From contig NZ_CP092282.1 of the NCBI RefSeq assembly GCF_024972775.1, positions 1,915,001-1,979,000 of the forward strand: a DNA stretch of 64,000 nucleotides, given 5' to 3'. The stretch is from Dehalobacter sp. DCM (lineage in GTDB: Bacteria; Bacillota; Desulfitobacteriia; Desulfitobacteriales; Syntrophobotulaceae). The stretch's first letter is position 1. Each line of letters starts with the position of its first letter. A program made the translations under genes and the position numbers. Positions 8,878 through 17,438 of this stretch are shown here, piece by piece. A model generated the notes under the pieces. That model searched no databases and was not told where the DNA came from. It was given only the letters and a program-made list of their open reading frames with translations.

Positions 8878-8996
8878 GGGAGACCGTTCCTGTTATTGGT
8901 ACGATTGCTTTTATCGTGCTTGGTGTCATCATGGTTATTGTAGATAAATCGACACCAGCTAAATACGTCTCTTTTGAAACGACAGCTAAATTATGA
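8878..8996 (+). pseudogene. Relic of an MFS transporter C-terminus
   Basis: In one frame IAFIVLGVIMVIVDKSTPAK, ending near a TGA at 8994, matches the C-terminus of the intact MFS protein at 48200-49402 (IAFIVLGVIMVVVNKVTPTK). The preceding RPFLLL is in another frame, so a frameshift is present, and nothing of the first 350 residues remains. Together with the decayed LigM-like gene just upstream, it suggests that a demethylase-transporter pair once stood here. Confidence 0.75.
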
Positions 8997-9252
8997 CCCA
9001 TAACCCATAATTCTTGAGTGAATATTGCCAATGCGGCACTGATCCTAACAACCATTTGACAATATTCAATAAGGCAAGCAGCAATATGCCTGCCTTCTCA
9101 ATAAATGACTTTATACATCAAAGAAATTGATGTTACAATAACAAGAATAGTTTATTTTTTCGAAACACGCTAAAATAATATAAGACTTAATATTTGGATA
9201 TTTCCGACTATAATACATTTACGCCGGATAAATTTTGAGTAGGAGGAATACA
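8997..9252 (+). other. Intergenic leader before NuoF-like gene
   Basis: No gene seen. AAGGCA...TGCCTT near 9071-9100 forms a weak inverted repeat without a T-run. TATAAT at 9209-9214 is a possible -10 box, but no good -35 lies at the right distance. AGGAGG at 9241-9246 is the ribosome site of the next gene. Confidence 0.45.
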
Positions 9253-10917
9253 ATGAACGAATACCAAATGCGTGACCGGGCAAAAGGGATGTATTCAATC
9301 TGTCTTAATGATCAACATATCCGAGTTCGTATTGCAGTACTAAAAGAAAGTGAAGCGGAAGACACTTGCTGCAAAACATTTAAAGAATGGGCTGTAAGAA
9401 ACCCACAGGTACAAGTGGAAATTATCAGGACGGGGTCTTTCGGTTATGATGATCTTGAACCGATTGTGATGATTGATAAACCGGGAAAGCCAACGGTCCT
9501 CTATCGGAATGTTACCGAATCTATTGCCACGAGACTGATTGAGAGTTATTTGGAAAGTAATGATCCGTGTAAGGATCTTGCTTTTGCCGTGTTGGCAGAT
9601 AGAAGCTATGAGGGTATTCCTGCGGCATTCGGATTGCCGCTTTTTAGCATGCAAAAGCGTATCGCAATGCGTCATTGCGGTCTGATTGATCCGGAGAATA
9701 TTGACCAGTATATCGCCGAGTTTGAGGGATACTCGGGACTCGCTAAAACGTTAACGATGTCAATCTCTGAGGTGAATGCTATCATGGATAGGTCCGGACT
9801 CCGTGAGCGCAGCGGTCATGGCTGCGCGATTCATACCCAGTGGGGAAATTTTCAGAAAGCCCCTGCTTCTGAGAAAATTGTTATTTGCAACGCATTTGAT
9901 AATGATCCGGAAGCTCGCGCCGGGCGCCTGCTTCTGGAGGGTGATCCCCATGCCGTCCTGGAAGGACTGCTGATAGCCGCCTATGCTATCGGCGCATCTC
10001 AAGCGATTGTCGCATTCCCCGCTGGGTACGGGAGTATGAAACAATTACTTGACAAAGCGGTGACTCAGATGAAGGACTATAACCTGATAGGTGCAAATAT
10101 TCTCGAATCCGGCTTCGATTGTGACATTAAGATCAAAGAAGTACCGATGGCAATGATTGCCGGCGAGAAAACGGCGTTGATCCGCTTCCTAGAAGGACGG
10201 CAACCTATTCCGGTTCTTCGGAATAAAGAAAATCCGACACCAGAGCTTTGCAATAAGCCTGTACTCATAAATAATATCGAGACATTAGCCAATGTCAGCG
10301 CTGTGATGCAGGACCCAGATTGCCTAGAAGGCATTGGAACAACAGATAGCATTGGTACAAAAATTGTAACGCTAACAGGCGCTGTGGCCCACCCCTACAC
10401 CGTTGAAATACCTTTTGGGACGTCGATCGACACCGTAATTCGCGGAATAGGCGGCGGAGTTGCAGACAGCGGCAGGATTAAAGCTGTGCAGTTTGGCTCT
10501 CCTACCGCTTCATACCTTAAACCCGATCATCTCTCGAAAAAGATCAGCTATGAGACTGCGAGAGAAGTCGGTGCGGATATGGGTTTTGGCGTGATCGAGG
10601 TTATCACGGACAATACCTGTGCCGTTGAATTAACGGAAAAACAAATGCTATTATTGCATGGGCAAAGCTGTGGGAAATGTGTATTCTGCCGTGAAGGAAC
10701 TCTGCATATGGCCGATTTGCTCAGCGACATCCGCAAAGGAGAAGGAACGGTCAAGGATATTGAATTACTTAGTGAATTGGGGAATAAAATGCTTGTTGGC
10801 TGCGTCTGCAGCTTCGGATTAACGGCAGCGAAACCGGTTCTCAGTGCTCTTGAGCTATTCCCGGAGGATTTTGAAGCCCATTTAAAACAAAAGATATGTT
10901 TGGCGAATCTAAGCTAG
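9253..10917 (+). CDS. NuoF-like flavoprotein subunit with degenerate NADH-binding loop
   Basis: About 554 aa; ATG at 9253 lies 6 bases after AGGAGG. Residues 1-110 look like a thioredoxin-fold domain but lack the four cysteines of a 2Fe-2S NuoE-type site. Residues 180-420 match the NuoF/HydB core (GDPHAVLEGLLIAAYAIGA; PVLINNIETLANV; GGG), and C473-x2-C476-x2-C479 with C517 match the N3 4Fe-4S site. The glycine-rich NADH loop, normally LRGRGGxGFPxGxKW, reads LRERSGHGCAIHTQW (183-197), and the NADEGEPG flavin/nucleotide motif reads NAFDNDPE. It probably pairs with the next gene, 15 bases downstream. It may take electrons from something other than NADH, or bind it weakly (inference). Confidence 0.8.
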   Translation: MNEYQMRDRAKGMYSICLNDQHIRVRIAVLKESEAEDTCCKTFKEWAVRNPQVQVEIIRTGSFGYDDLEPIVMIDKPGKPTVLYRNVTESIATRLIESYLESNDPCKDLAFAVLADRSYEGIPAAFGLPLFSMQKRIAMRHCGLIDPENIDQYIAEFEGYSGLAKTLTMSISEVNAIMDRSGLRERSGHGCAIHTQWGNFQKAPASEKIVICNAFDNDPEARAGRLLLEGDPHAVLEGLLIAAYAIGASQAIVAFPAGYGSMKQLLDKAVTQMKDYNLIGANILESGFDCDIKIKEVPMAMIAGEKTALIRFLEGRQPIPVLRNKENPTPELCNKPVLINNIETLANVSAVMQDPDCLEGIGTTDSIGTKIVTLTGAVAHPYTVEIPFGTSIDTVIRGIGGGVADSGRIKAVQFGSPTASYLKPDHLSKKISYETAREVGADMGFGVIEVITDNTCAVELTEKQMLLLHGQSCGKCVFCREGTLHMADLLSDIRKGEGTVKDIELLSELGNKMLVGCVCSFGLTAAKPVLSALELFPEDFEAHLKQKICLANLS

Positions 10918-10932
10918 AACGAGGTATAGGAC

Positions 10933-13050
10933 ATGACAACGATAAAATTAACGATTGACGGACGTGAAATTGAAACCGAACAGGGCATCAGTGTCCTGAA
11001 TGCCTCTCTGGAATGCGGAATCTATATCCCTCACCTTTGCCATCACAGCGAACTGCATCCCATCGGAGCTTGCCGTTTATGCGTTGTTGAAATCGATGGT
11101 TTGGATAGCCTTCAGACCTCCTGTACGACAACGGCTGCCGACGGGATGGTTGTAAAAACGAAAGGAGGCGCAATTGACGAAACGCGCCGCCTGGCGATAG
11201 AACTTATGCTCTCCGGTCATCAGGCAGATTGCGGATCGTGTATCAAATATCTGAACTGTGAGCTCCAGTCCCTGAAGCAATACCTTGTAGAAGATCACCT
11301 GAGCGTCAAACGTCGCTCCAGATTGTTCGGCGTTACGGATACCAATCCAATTTTCTTCCACGAACCAAACAAATGTATCCTCTGCGGCCGATGTGTCAGG
11401 GCCTGCCATGAACTTCGCGGTGTCGGTGTTCTTTTCTATAAACAGGACCATGGAGAGACTTACATTGGAGTCGGAGCGGATCCCATAATAAATACGTCAT
11501 TGGCTGAGGCCGGATGCCGCTTCTGCGGAGCTTGTGCTGAAGTTTGTCCGACAGGAGCTATCTTGGACCGTGATGAATTTGGCAAAGGCAAAAAAAGAAA
11601 AGAAGCATTGCTGCCATGCAGCTGTACCTGTCCCGCAGAAATTGATATCCCGAGATATTTGCGTTTTATACGTGAAAATAAATATGAGGAAGCCACGGCG
11701 GTAATCCGAGAAAAAGTACCATTCCCGCTAGTACTGGGGTATGTCTGTAGTCATCCTTGCGAGGGAGAATGCCGCCGGGGGCATGTTAACGAACCCATTT
11801 CCATTTGCCGTCTGAAACGTTTTGCTGCTGAAAATGACTATGGGAAACTATGGAAGAAAAACGTTCAGATGAAGGGCGACACAGATAAGAAAGTTGCGGT
11901 TATCGGTGCAGGTCCGGCAGGCCTTACCGCGGCCTATTATCTGTCGCTGCAGGGTCATGATGTCACCGTCTATGAGGCGTTGCCGGAAGCAGGCGGTATG
12001 CTCCGCTACGGCATCCCCGAATATCGTCTGCCGAGGGAGGTCATCGACCGTGAGGTTCAGGAAATCATAAGTAGCGGAGTAACACTCAAAACCAACGTCC
12101 GGGTGGATTCACTTGATGCTCTGCTGGACGAGGGTAATGAAGCCGTACTGGTTGCCATTGGAGCCCACAAAGGGGTCAAACTCAGGATCCCGGGTGCTAA
12201 CGGTGAAGGGGTATTAGTTAATACGCAATTCCTGAAAGCGGTCAGTTTGGGAGAAAAGGTTGAAGTAGGCAAGAAAGTCATGGTACTTGGCGGAGGTAAT
12301 GTTGCCTTTGACTGTGCGCGGGTTGCGAAGCGCTTGGGTGCCGAAGAGGTCATGATGGCTTGTCTTGAGGCTAAAGAAACCATGACGGCTTCCCTGGATG
12401 AAATACGTGAAGGGGAAGAAGAAGGGGTGAAGATCTACCCGTCCCGGACGTTCAAAAAGATCGTCAGGGAAGATGATAAAGTAAAAGGTGTCGAATTCAT
12501 CAATGTCAAATCATTTAGCTTTGATGAGGACAAACGACTGCAATTGGAAACAGAAGAAGATTCGGAACATGTATTGGAAGCGGATACTGTCATTTTCGCC
12601 GTCGGACAAAGACCTGACATACCGGAAGGCTTTGCTATCGACAAGACTGAAAGTGGATTGGTGGAAACGGATTCCTTTACTATGGCGACAAACAGAGATG
12701 GTGTATATGCAGTGGGCGACGCTGTCACCGGAACCGATAAGGTCATAGCGGCAATCGCTTCAGGCCGCAAAGTGGCGGTACAAATCGATAAGTTCCTTGG
12801 CGGTCGCGGTAAGATCGATCAGAAACTTGCACCGGTTTGTGAACCGGAGAAGCGAATCGGAAAGATCGAGGGATTTGCTGAATTACCGAGATTAGAGGAC
12901 AAATGTGAGGAAGCAGCAAAGCGTATCCAAGATTTCTGCTGTGTATCGAATAGTATCAGTCCCGATGCAGCCAAAGCTGAGGCGCAGCGTTGTCTCCAAT
13001 GTGATCTGAGACTCAAAATGGCTCCGGTGAAGTTCTGGAGCAGCTATTAA
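10933..13050 (+). CDS. NuoG/HydA-type iron-sulfur domain fused to GltD-like NAD(P)H flavoprotein
   Basis: 705 aa multidomain redox protein. Order: 2Fe-2S ferredoxin (C36, C47, C50, C64); His-Cys 4Fe-4S site (GHQADCGSCIKYLNC, about 95-110); two 4Fe-4S motifs (CILCGRCVRAC and CRFCGACAEVCP, about 145-205); GltD-type N-terminal cysteine domain (CSCTCPAEIDIP, about 230-290); FAD site (VAVIGAGPAGLTAAYYL, about 320); NAD(P)H site (VMVLGGGNVAFDCA, about 450); C-terminal RCLQCD. Such fusions move electrons between NAD(P)H, flavin and ferredoxin-type centres. Cotranscribed with the NuoF-like gene. There is no hydrogenase H-cluster or formate dehydrogenase domain. A role as electron-donor module for nearby reductases, or even electron bifurcation, is inference. 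Confidence 0.85.
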   Translation: MTTIKLTIDGREIETEQGISVLNASLECGIYIPHLCHHSELHPIGACRLCVVEIDGLDSLQTSCTTTAADGMVVKTKGGAIDETRRLAIELMLSGHQADCGSCIKYLNCELQSLKQYLVEDHLSVKRRSRLFGVTDTNPIFFHEPNKCILCGRCVRACHELRGVGVLFYKQDHGETYIGVGADPIINTSLAEAGCRFCGACAEVCPTGAILDRDEFGKGKKRKEALLPCSCTCPAEIDIPRYLRFIRENKYEEATAVIREKVPFPLVLGYVCSHPCEGECRRGHVNEPISICRLKRFAAENDYGKLWKKNVQMKGDTDKKVAVIGAGPAGLTAAYYLSLQGHDVTVYEALPEAGGMLRYGIPEYRLPREVIDREVQEIISSGVTLKTNVRVDSLDALLDEGNEAVLVAIGAHKGVKLRIPGANGEGVLVNTQFLKAVSLGEKVEVGKKVMVLGGGNVAFDCARVAKRLGAEEVMMACLEAKETMTASLDEIREGEEEGVKIYPSRTFKKIVREDDKVKGVEFINVKSFSFDEDKRLQLETEEDSEHVLEADTVIFAVGQRPDIPEGFAIDKTESGLVETDSFTMATNRDGVYAVGDAVTGTDKVIAAIASGRKVAVQIDKFLGGRGKIDQKLAPVCEPEKRIGKIEGFAELPRLEDKCEEAAKRIQDFCCVSNSISPDAAKAEAQRCLQCDLRLKMAPVKFWSSY

Positions 13051-13136
13051 ACCATCGATACGGCTGTGACCGTAGCTTTCCTAATCCGGATTAATGACAG
13101 GATTGAGACAGAAACGAGAAGATTTCATATATTCAA

Positions 13137-13181
13137 GGCTGTACTGCGAGCCGAAACTAGTTCGCCATACAGTCTTTTTTT
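13137..13181 (+). terminator. Rho-independent terminator
   Basis: GGCTGTA (13137-13143) pairs with TACAGTC (13168-13174), with an inner GCGA/TCGC stem, followed by seven T residues. It ends the NuoF-like/GltD-fusion operon. Confidence 0.75.
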
Positions 13182-13394
13182 AGTTTATATAATGCCAACA
13201 GTGCCTAGGAAAAGGTTTCAAGGGAGTAGTGAATTTAAGATATAAGTGAATACATATATTATTTATAATAATGTTTATATTTGTATTATATAAAGGCCCA
13301 TTATATGATGAAGTAAGGCCAGTATTTTAACTCTTTGCACAAAAGAACGTTAATATCAGTTGGATTTGTGTGTTAAGTAAATAGGGGGAGTTCG
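13182..13394 (+). other. AT-rich leader before PrpF-like gene
   Basis: No gene seen. The stretch 13240-13310 is rich in TATA-type strings, so a vegetative promoter is likely, but no single -35/-10 pair stands out. No -24/-12 element was found. GGGGGAG at 13383-13389 is the ribosome site for the ATG at 13395. Confidence 0.4.
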
Positions 13395-14564
13395 ATGACT
13401 TTTAGTGAACAAGAACGAATTTATACGGTAATCATGCGATCAGGTACAAGCAAAGGAATCTATCTAAATGAAAATGACTTGCCTCAGGATCAAGAATTAC
13501 GGGACAAGGTGATCCTGTCGCTTTTCGGCAGTCCGGATCCGAGGCAAATCGACGGTTTAGGCGGAGCTGAACCGCTTACAAGCAAGCTTGCGTTAGTTGC
13601 GCCATCCAATCGGCCGGATGCGGATATCGATTATACTTTCGGTCAGGTTGAAATCAACAAACCGGTGATTCATTATTCCGGGCTTTGCGGCAATATCTCG
13701 GCAGGTGTCGCGCCCTATGCCATTGAAGAAGGTTTAGTTAAAGCAGTTGAACCGGTAACTTCCGTACGGGTCTATTCTACGAATAACGGACAAATTTTTG
13801 TCACAGAAGTGCCTGTGAAGAACGGAAAACCTCAGGTACTTGGCGACTATGCGTTGGATGGTGTCCCAGGGACCGGTGCTAAAATAAATATTGATATGTC
13901 CACAACTTCGGGAACGGTGAAAGGCTTGCTTTTGCCAACCCGAAACGTCAGGGACAAGATTGATGTCGCAGGGTTCGGCGAAATTGAGATATCCCTGATC
14001 GACGTTGTCAATCCCTGTATTTTTGTCCGGGCAGCGGATTTAGGCTTAAGAGGTGATGAAAGCCCTGCCGAGTTCAATAAAAATGCGCAAACAATCGTCG
14101 TTCTGGAGAATATCCGGGCAAAAGTAGCCGAAGAAATACTTGGCTTCAAAGGGTGGAGCCAAGCCGAAGTCAGGGACCCCAATCCATTCATCGCGTTTGT
14201 CTCGCCAGCAAAATCGTATATCAATCATTTGACTAAAGAAGAGGTTGCTGCCGACGATGTGGATATATTGTCGCGCGTCTTGTTCCTTGGTGGGATGCAT
14301 CAGACCCACCCCGGCAGTATTTCCTGCGTAGTAGGCGCTGCCGCTGTCATTCCGGGAACGATTGCCAATGAAGCCTCCGGGTTTAAAGAAATGGCCAAAA
14401 CAGTGCGGATTGGCCATCCCGGAGGAATCATAGAAGTGGAAGCCGCTGTGGAAAAAGGGGAGAAAGAAGCTTATCAATTGACCAGGGCTGTTTACAGCAG
14501 AACGGTGCGCCGCTTGATGGATGGCTATGCCTATGTTCCCCAAACAATTTTTGCACTGGAATGA
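13395..14564 (+). CDS. PrpF/Mii family isomerase (methylitaconate/methylaconitate isomerase-like)
   Basis: 389 aa, the usual size. The family signature is visible throughout (TVIMRSGTSKGIYLNENDLP at the N-terminus; GLCGNISAGVAPYAIEEGL; QTHPGSISCVVGAAAVIPGT; IGHPGGIIEVEA). Members shift a double bond by proton transfer: 2-methylaconitate isomerase (PrpF), 3-methylitaconate delta-isomerase (Mii) in nicotinate fermentation, and 4-oxalomesaconate tautomerase (GalD). It is followed by a two-subunit aconitase-family hydratase and an isocitrate-lyase-family lyase, the same reaction order as Mii, dimethylmaleate hydratase and dimethylmalate lyase in Eubacterium barkeri. That makes a Mii-like role the leading guess. 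Sequence alone does not separate the alternatives. Confidence 0.85.
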   Translation: MTFSEQERIYTVIMRSGTSKGIYLNENDLPQDQELRDKVILSLFGSPDPRQIDGLGGAEPLTSKLALVAPSNRPDADIDYTFGQVEINKPVIHYSGLCGNISAGVAPYAIEEGLVKAVEPVTSVRVYSTNNGQIFVTEVPVKNGKPQVLGDYALDGVPGTGAKINIDMSTTSGTVKGLLLPTRNVRDKIDVAGFGEIEISLIDVVNPCIFVRAADLGLRGDESPAEFNKNAQTIVVLENIRAKVAEEILGFKGWSQAEVRDPNPFIAFVSPAKSYINHLTKEEVAADDVDILSRVLFLGGMHQTHPGSISCVVGAAAVIPGTIANEASGFKEMAKTVRIGHPGGIIEVEAAVEKGEKEAYQLTRAVYSRTVRRLMDGYAYVPQTIFALE

Positions 14565-14676
14565 TTCTTGGAATAATAATGTGATAATCACTATATGAAG
14601 CGATCGGTTGGCAATAAATATTCTAGATGGCAATCAGCAGGATGCTTGTCGGTTGCCGATGAAGGGAGAAAAAGCG

Positions 14677-15933
14677 ATGGGCATGACCATGGCAGAGAAA
14701 ATACTTGCTGCCCATGCGGGCAGAGAGTTAGTTAAGCCTGGGGATATCCTGACTTGCAAAGTGGATTGGGCGGCGAACCATGATATGTTTTTTACTGTAG
14801 GCGGGCAGACAGATTTTGATAAAGTAATAAAAATCGCGAACCCCGACCGCTGTATTATCTTTTTAGATCATGCCGTACCGGCGCCAACGACCAAAGACGC
14901 TGAAGGCGGTATCAAAGCCCGGCGTTTTGCCAAGAAACATGGGATAACGAAAATGTTTGATGTGGGCGATCACGGAGTCATCCATCAGATGCTTGCCGAA
15001 AGGGGCTTTGCCCTACCCGGAAAGCTAATTGCCTGCGGTGATTCCCATACGTGTGCAGCAGGCGCACTAAATAGTGCAGCCAGGGGCTTTGGGCCTGCGG
15101 ATATGCTGTATACCTGGTGTACCGGGGAAAATTGGTATCAGGTGGCACCGACAATCCTTTATGAATTAACGGGTGCTTTACCGGAAATGGTTGACGGTAA
15201 GGATTTATTTCTTTATATCGCCGGCGTTTACGGGGATGCAATCAATAAGAATGTCGAATTTGGCGGAGAGGGCGTTGCCAATCTATCCATTTCCCAAAGG
15301 CAGAGCGTCGCTACCATGTGTGCCGAAATCAACGCTGAGTTTGCGATTTTTCCGTGCGATGAGAAACTGCTTGACTATATCAGGGATAGAGCAGTTGAGG
15401 AATTTACCCCGGTAGCTCCTGATTCGGATGCGCACTATCATGAAATTCGCAAGATTGATCTTAGCCGCTTGGTTCCATATGTTGCTTTGCCTCACTTTAT
15501 TCCGGACAATTGCCAACCGGTCACAGCAGTTGAAGGGATGCCGGTTCAGCAGGTTCTGTTAGGGTCGTGTTCCAATGGCCGGCTCGAAGACCTCGCTGTT
15601 GCGGCAAAAATCCTGCAAGGCAAGAAAGTCGCATCCGGTGTCCGGATGATTGTCACGCCTGCCTCTCAGCGAGTTTATCTCGATGCGCTGCGGGCAGGGT
15701 ATCTGGAGACGCTGGTTGAAGCCGGAGCGGTAGTCACCAACGCTACGTGCGGGGCGTGTTACGGCGGACACCTCGGTTTGATCGGCAGTGGGGAACGATG
15801 CCTTTCCACGACGACCCGTAATTTTAAGGGCAGATTGGGCACTCCGGACAGCGAAGTCATGCTGGCGGCACCGGCAACAGTAGCAGCAACGGCTTTGACA
15901 GGAAAAATAACGGATCCGAGAAATGTACAATGA
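14677..15933 (+). CDS. Aconitase-family hydratase large subunit (LeuC/DmdA-like)
   Basis: About 418 aa, the short archaeal-type LeuC length. The 4Fe-4S cysteines are present: one in LLGSCSNGRLEDL and two in NATCGACYGG. Other signatures are FLDHAVPAPTTKDA and ACGDSHTCAAGALNSAARGFG. The start MGMTMAEKILAAHAG at 14677 is preceded by GGGAGA at proper spacing. With the small subunit at 15986 it forms a dehydratase/hydratase of the isopropylmalate isomerase class. Context (PrpF/Mii-like gene before, lyase after, no leuA or leuB) argues for dimethylmaleate hydratase or a related reaction rather than leucine synthesis. Confidence 0.85.
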   Translation: MGMTMAEKILAAHAGRELVKPGDILTCKVDWAANHDMFFTVGGQTDFDKVIKIANPDRCIIFLDHAVPAPTTKDAEGGIKARRFAKKHGITKMFDVGDHGVIHQMLAERGFALPGKLIACGDSHTCAAGALNSAARGFGPADMLYTWCTGENWYQVAPTILYELTGALPEMVDGKDLFLYIAGVYGDAINKNVEFGGEGVANLSISQRQSVATMCAEINAEFAIFPCDEKLLDYIRDRAVEEFTPVAPDSDAHYHEIRKIDLSRLVPYVALPHFIPDNCQPVTAVEGMPVQQVLLGSCSNGRLEDLAVAAKILQGKKVASGVRMIVTPASQRVYLDALRAGYLETLVEAGAVVTNATCGACYGGHLGLIGSGERCLSTTTRNFKGRLGTPDSEVMLAAPATVAATALTGKITDPRNVQ

Positions 15934-15985
15934 ATGTAAAAGATACAGATTTTATCATTAAATGAGAAGGTTTGGGGGAAATGAT

Positions 15986-16477
15986 ATGATCATCACAGGA
16001 CGCGTTTGGAAATTCGGAAATGATATCAACACTGATTTGATTTTTCCGCATGCTGCTTTTCGTGTTCCGCCGGAAGAACAAATCAAATTGGTGTTCAGTG
16101 ATAACCGGCCTGGATGGGCAAAACAGGTGCAAGCGGGTGATATTCTGGTTGCAGGGAGAAATTTTGGGACAGGTTCAAGCCGGCCCGGTGCCGTATTACT
16201 GAAACGTCTTGGCATTGGCTGTCTGGTTGCCAATAGTATCAATGGCCTTTTCTTCCGTAACTGCATTTCTTATGGTTTTCCATCCTTACAGTGTCCGAAT
16301 GTCTTTGACGCTTTTGAGGAAGGTGATATTGCGATAATTGATTTGCTTGCAGGAAGTGTAACCAATGAAAGAACCGGTCAAATGTTGTACGGCAGCGCTT
16401 TATCGGAATCGATGGTAGATACCTTAAAAGCCGGCGGAATTGACGAACTATTAAGGGATAAAGGCTATCTTGAATAA
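15986..16477 (+). CDS. Aconitase-family hydratase small subunit (LeuD/DmdB-like)
   Basis: About 163 aa, the swivelling domain partner of the preceding gene. The N-terminus GRVWKFGNDINTDLIFP and the substrate loop GRNFGTGSSRPGAVLLKRLG are clear. In common LeuD and aconitase proteins the loop continues SSRE; here it is SSRP, a substitution expected to affect substrate choice. ATG at 15986 follows GGGGGA by 6 bases; an earlier ATG at 15962 has no ribosome site. Located 52 bases after the large subunit. Confidence 0.85.
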   Translation: MIITGRVWKFGNDINTDLIFPHAAFRVPPEEQIKLVFSDNRPGWAKQVQAGDILVAGRNFGTGSSRPGAVLLKRLGIGCLVANSINGLFFRNCISYGFPSLQCPNVFDAFEEGDIAIIDLLAGSVTNERTGQMLYGSALSESMVDTLKAGGIDELLRDKGYLE

Positions 16478-16541
16478 CTTATAACTTAATTTAACCTGTA
16501 TGGTTTAATCAGGGTCAGAGATTGGATAACAAGGAGGAAAA

Positions 16542-17420
16542 ATGATGCTAAAAAATCCAGGAAAAGCATTACGTGATTTGCTGCAAGCCCCGGGTATAAT
16601 TATGTCTCCGGGCGCCTATGACGGGATTTCCGCCCAGGTCTCGGAACAGGCTGGTTTTCCGATACTGTATCTGAGCGGTGCCGGTGCGTCAACAAGCCGA
16701 ATCGGTGAGGCGGATATCGGACTTACGACCATGACGGAGATCGTTGATAGTGCTCGGGCCATAGCGATGAAAGCCAATATTCCACTGATGTGCGATGCGG
16801 ATACCGGGTACGGAAATGCTCTGAATGTGATACGTACCGTCCATGAAATGGAAATGGCCGGTATTGCTGCTATCCAGTTGGAAGATCAAGTCGCGCCGAA
16901 ACGGTGCGGACACCTTTCCGGGAAGGATTGTATCCCGGCGCAGGAGTTTGTCCAGAAAATCAAGGCAGCCGTAAAGGAAAGGTTTTATGAGGACACGGTG
17001 ATCGTAGCACGGACGGATGCCCGTGCCGTTTATAACCTGGATGCCGCAATGGAGCGCGGAAAGATGGTTATGGATGCCGGTGCTGACGTTTTGTTTATTG
17101 AAGCACCGCAGACATTGGATGAGATTGAATTGATCGGTAAGACCTTCGGTTCTCAGATTCCGCTTTTATCCAATCAGGTCATTGGTGGAAAAACACCGAA
17201 ACTCACAGCGAAAGAAGCGGAACAGCTCGGGTATAAAATTATTATCTATCCCGATGTCTTATGTTTTGGGGCTAGTGTATTCTTGCGCAGGATCGCCGAT
17301 AGAATTCTTCAGGTAGGACACAGTTGGGATGCCATACCGGATACTTCTGACAGCCGGGAATTATTCAATACGATGGGGATGCAAGCCTGGAGAGAGTTGG
17401 AGCATAAATATAAAGATTAA
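16542..17420 (+). CDS. Isocitrate lyase/PEP mutase family lyase (dimethylmalate or methylisocitrate lyase-like)
   Basis: 292 aa, the size of PrpB and 2,3-dimethylmalate lyase. Key features are MSPGAYDGISAQV, the Mg-binding CDADTGYGN and IQLEDQ strands, and the catalytic-cysteine loop KRCGH. IVARTDARAVYNLDAAMERG and FIEAPQTLDEIE complete the barrel. The enzyme would cleave a branched hydroxydicarboxylate or tricarboxylate to pyruvate (or a keto acid) and a second acid. No methylcitrate synthase is nearby, so the standard methylcitrate cycle is not supported. As last gene of a four-gene set after the Mii-like isomerase and hydratase, dimethylmalate cleavage to propionate and pyruvate fits best (inference). 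Confidence 0.85.
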   Translation: MMLKNPGKALRDLLQAPGIIMSPGAYDGISAQVSEQAGFPILYLSGAGASTSRIGEADIGLTTMTEIVDSARAIAMKANIPLMCDADTGYGNALNVIRTVHEMEMAGIAAIQLEDQVAPKRCGHLSGKDCIPAQEFVQKIKAAVKERFYEDTVIVARTDARAVYNLDAAMERGKMVMDAGADVLFIEAPQTLDEIELIGKTFGSQIPLLSNQVIGGKTPKLTAKEAEQLGYKIIIYPDVLCFGASVFLRRIADRILQVGHSWDAIPDTSDSRELFNTMGMQAWRELEHKYKD

Positions 17421-17438
17421 CTCTCGCTATCCCGTTCG

